Shown: positions 4,924-6,890 of the stretch, one piece after another | Layout of the letters: the number at the start of each line of letters is the position of its first letter | Numbering within the stretch: position 1 is the stretch's first letter | Origin: an uncultured Alphaproteobacteria bacterium | GTDB lineage: Bacteria > Pseudomonadota > Alphaproteobacteria > RUG11792 | Assembly: GCA_958448685.1 (NCBI GenBank) | Contig: CAUDEV010000056.1 | Span: 1 to 6,890, forward strand | Direction of reading: 5' to 3' | Length of the DNA: 6,890 bases | Notes under the pieces: generated by a model | The model's input: the letters and a program-made list of their open reading frames with translations, nothing else | Database searches by the model: none | Told to the model about the DNA's origin: nothing | Program-made: the position numbers and the translations under genes

Positions 4924-6429
4924 ATGTTGAAAAGAGCAAGCAGAAAATTAAGAAGTACTCCTGCGAAAACATTGATGTATATCATACTGTTTTTAGTACT
5001 TTTCCTGGCGATATTTTCTATGCTGATGATTGGAATTGCAAGTGGAAATAAAGTGAAAAGAGCACAGGAAACATTGGCCAACTCTATTACTCTGCGCGGG
5101 CCGGCCGAGGGAGAAGCTGGAAAATCATGTACTGTATATGCGATCCCGTCCGCAATCGTAGAAAAGTTCATTGACAGCAATTATGTTCAGGGGTACACCA
5201 TGGAAGCGGGAACATATTGGCTTGATCCGGTGGATACGGAAACATATATCAGCGAGGAGACACAACAGCGCCTAAAAGGTTATCTGAAAGATTCAGGCAT
5301 GTATACGATGACGGCTGTTGGAACACTGGACTGCGCATACGATACCTATTTTCTGGCAAAGGGTTACAGGATTGTGGAAGGAAGCGGACTGAGCTACGGA
5401 GAACGGGGCAAATACGAAGCTGTGGTAGGAGAAAAATACGCCGAAAAAAATCATCTCCATGTGGGCGATACTGTTAAATATAAAATGGAGCAGGGAACGA
5501 TCGAATACTATAAAGTAAGTGCCCCGGAAGAAATTAGTTTCAAAATTCGAGGCATTTACAGAACTCCAGAGGTTTATCAGTCCGATTCCGTTGTGAATGA
5601 CTGGCACAATAATTTAATTTTTATTCCACTGGATATTTTCTGCGAGTATTCTATGAAAGCATTAAAAATTCAAAATGTGGGATTTAATACAGTTACGGTC
5701 TATTTGAAAGATACAAAATCAGTTGAACCATTCATAGAAGAAACAAAAAACAAAATAAAAATAGGAAGTGTGGATGATGTTGTACAGACCGATGAAAATG
5801 GAATACGTTCCAGCGTAAAGCCAATGGTAATATCACAGCAGGATTTGGAATCTGGAGAATGGTCCTATCAGTTGATTCGAAACAAGGAATGGTATGAGAT
5901 GGTTGCGAAACCTGTTGAAAAATTGAATCGTCTGATAGGATATATGATCGTAGGATTTGTGACTGCCGGAATTTTACTGTTCGGCATTCTGACCAGCCTG
6001 TCAGTCAAAGGGCGAAAACGTGAGATTGGAATTTTACTTTCGATGGGGGAACACAGAAAAAGGATTTTAGGACAGTTCGTTTTGGAGAATTTGGTTCCGG
6101 TTTTGATTGCCCTGGTTTTTGCGGCGCTGTGTGCGACACCAACAGCAGAGTATTTCGCAGATCGGATGATTTCGAATCAGGCTGAGAAAGTGGAGCAGGA
6201 AAATGAAGATCTGTCGGGAAATATTAAAAACGCGCTCCCGACAAGCGAAATAGCTGCGTATGAATCAACGGGAGTAACTGTTGATACGGATTTGTCCATT
6301 GAGTGGAACTGGAAAATCATGACGGGGATGATTCTTGGTATTTTAGATCTTTTCCTTTTGATATTAATTCTGCAAGTCGGCAAAATAACTAGAGAAAGCC
6401 CGGCATCTATATTGCTGGACAGAAAGTAG
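4924..6429 (+). CDS. ABC transporter permease, FtsX/MacB type
   Basis: The protein has 501 residues with the MacB-like plan: one N-terminal membrane helix (about 17-38), a large extracellular domain (about 40-335), then three helices (about 338-360, 386-408 and 463-485). The cytoplasmic loop GRKREIGILLSMGEHRKRIL (363-382) is the hallmark FtsX coupling motif that contacts the partner ATPase, and the ending ITRESPASILLDRK is typical (PxxxL). MacB-type permeases usually do not pump small ions; they move or expel peptides and lipids, or sense antimicrobial peptides. No ATPase gene lies in the window, so the partner must be elsewhere. The gene is 45 bases after the maturation operon with no terminator, so co-transcription is possible, giving an export or immunity role. 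Composition is patchy: 33% GC at 4981-5040, 53% at 5101-5160, 22% at 5701-5760 and 47% at 6181-6240, suggesting a mosaic. Confidence 0.85.
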   Translation: MLKRASRKLRSTPAKTLMYIILFLVLFLAIFSMLMIGIASGNKVKRAQETLANSITLRGPAEGEAGKSCTVYAIPSAIVEKFIDSNYVQGYTMEAGTYWLDPVDTETYISEETQQRLKGYLKDSGMYTMTAVGTLDCAYDTYFLAKGYRIVEGSGLSYGERGKYEAVVGEKYAEKNHLHVGDTVKYKMEQGTIEYYKVSAPEEISFKIRGIYRTPEVYQSDSVVNDWHNNLIFIPLDIFCEYSMKALKIQNVGFNTVTVYLKDTKSVEPFIEETKNKIKIGSVDDVVQTDENGIRSSVKPMVISQQDLESGEWSYQLIRNKEWYEMVAKPVEKLNRLIGYMIVGFVTAGILLFGILTSLSVKGRKREIGILLSMGEHRKRILGQFVLENLVPVLIALVFAALCATPTAEYFADRMISNQAEKVEQENEDLSGNIKNALPTSEIAAYESTGVTVDTDLSIEWNWKIMTGMILGILDLFLLILILQVGKITRESPASILLDRK

Positions 6430-6435
6430 GTGTTC

Positions 6436-6852
6436 ATGAAGAAAAAAAGAATGATAATGATCGTAGCGATGGTTCTGGTGCTGGTATGGCGGGAAGACGT
6501 TTTTGCAGTGGAATCTGGAACGACACAGGTTTCGCTACAGGCAGACTGGCTCCAAGAGGGAGATTACCAGTATAGCGTGGAAGAAGATGAAACTGTAACT
6601 TTACGAAACTATATCGGGACGGAAAGCGTGATTGTCACACCGAAAGAAGTAGGTGGGAAAGAAGTGACGAGAATCGGAGATTCCTGCTTTTTGAGAAAAA
6701 CGGATCTTCGGGCAGTGCAGATATCCGAAGGCATTGTTGAAATCGGGGAATCTGCCTTTGCGGAAGATGGTCAGTACAGTGATACAACTGCTGGGTTTAT
6801 CAGCATTGTAATGCCAAAAACACTAAAAAAGGTAGGAAAAAGACGCTCATAA
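6436..6852 (+). CDS. secreted BspA-like leucine-rich-repeat protein, 3' end lost
   Basis: The 138 residues begin with a signal peptide: KKKR, a hydrophobic stretch MIMIVAMVLVLVW (6-18), and a likely cut after VFA (22-24). The mature part carries BspA/TpLRR-type repeats: VIVTPKEVGGKEVTRIGDSCF, then LRAVQISEGIVEIGESAFAE and ISIVMPKTLKKVG. These follow the pattern 'L..I.IP..V..IG..AF'. Such proteins are usually several hundred residues long and surface-exposed. Here the repeat is cut in mid-unit at LKKVG and ends RRS-stop, so the gene is truncated or frameshifted near 6825-6845. The ATG at 6436 is preferred to a GTG at 6430; it lies six bases after the permease stop, with AGGTG just ahead, so it is translated with the permease. 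Its GC content is like that of the later part of the permease. Confidence 0.75.
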   Translation: MKKKRMIMIVAMVLVLVWREDVFAVESGTTQVSLQADWLQEGDYQYSVEEDETVTLRNYIGTESVIVTPKEVGGKEVTRIGDSCFLRKTDLRAVQISEGIVEIGESAFAEDGQYSDTTAGFISIVMPKTLKKVGKRRS

Positions 6853-6890
6853 CCAAAAACAATAAGATGATGGCCTTCGTGGATATGGAG
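6837..6890 (+). pseudogene. frame-shifted open segment at the window edge, DnaE OB-fold-like
   Basis: In the frame one base back from the repeat protein, the last 18 codons are open to the window edge and read KKTLITKNNKMMAFVDME. The pattern TK-N-N-K-x-MAFV-x-x-E is what I recall from the OB-fold region near the C-terminus of bacterial DNA polymerase III alpha (DnaE), where MAFVTLEDL follows a basic strand. No start codon or ribosome site precedes it, so if it is dnaE only a 3' fragment is present. The alternative is that it continues the repeat protein after a frameshift in the A-rich stretch 6825-6842. The sequence is too short to decide. Confidence 0.35.

Noticed and set aside
7..6843. Shared GAAAAAGA near both ends as possible island direct repeats
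   Set aside because: The shared word is an eight-base A-rich string expected by chance. No longer repeat is visible, and no integrase or transposase is in the window.
1..6890. CRISPR arrays, tRNA or rRNA genes, insertion sequences
   Set aside because: I saw no regularly spaced repeats, cloverleaf, rRNA-like stretch or transposase motif on either strand.

Overview
The window looks like a chromosomal stretch from an anaerobic Firmicute of the Clostridia, most likely Lachnospiraceae or a relative. The reasons are AT-rich genes with strong purine-rich Shine-Dalgarno sites, a clostridial-type radical-SAM peptide maturation operon, and a BspA-like leucine-rich-repeat protein. This placement is inference from protein families and base composition.

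Layout. (1) Bases 1-137 hold the tail of a possible upstream gene and two hairpins. (2) Bases 138-270 are an unusually GC-rich, C-rich spacer: 81 of 120 bases are G or C in 121-240, with 59 C against 22 G. (3) From about 275 the composition collapses (22 of 120 G+C in 361-480), and an AT-rich block runs to about 5050. It contains a promoter (495-522), a subtilisin-like S8 peptidase (569-1708), a 57-residue Cys-rich precursor peptide (1774-1947), a hairpin, an acyl-carrier-like protein (2167-2433), a radical SAM/SPASM peptide maturase (2426-3832) and a P-loop-like partner protein (3829-4878). The last three genes overlap by 8 and 4 bases and are surely co-translated. (4) Bases 4924-6429 encode an FtsX/MacB-type ABC permease of patchy composition. 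(5) Bases 6436-6852 encode a secreted BspA-like repeat protein that stops abruptly. The last 54 bases read in another frame as a peptide resembling the OB-fold region of DNA polymerase III alpha (DnaE).

How it works together (mostly inference). The central genes match, by recognition from memory, the NCBI/TIGRFAM-defined clostridial system with a CLI_3235-type bacteriocin precursor (TIGR04065), a TIGR04066 partner protein, the Cys-rich peptide radical SAM maturase CcpM (TIGR04068) and the acyl-carrier-related protein (TIGR04069). CcpM would bind the precursor leader through its N-terminal RRE-like segment and modify the CxCxCxxxC core, perhaps making thioether links as in ranthipeptides. The carrier-like and P-loop proteins would assist. 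The cytosolic S8 peptidase is the obvious candidate for leader removal. The permease could belong to export or self-protection, but no ATPase gene lies in the window. To my knowledge the product chemistry and the roles of the partner proteins have not been described, so this cluster is the best candidate for an undescribed system here.
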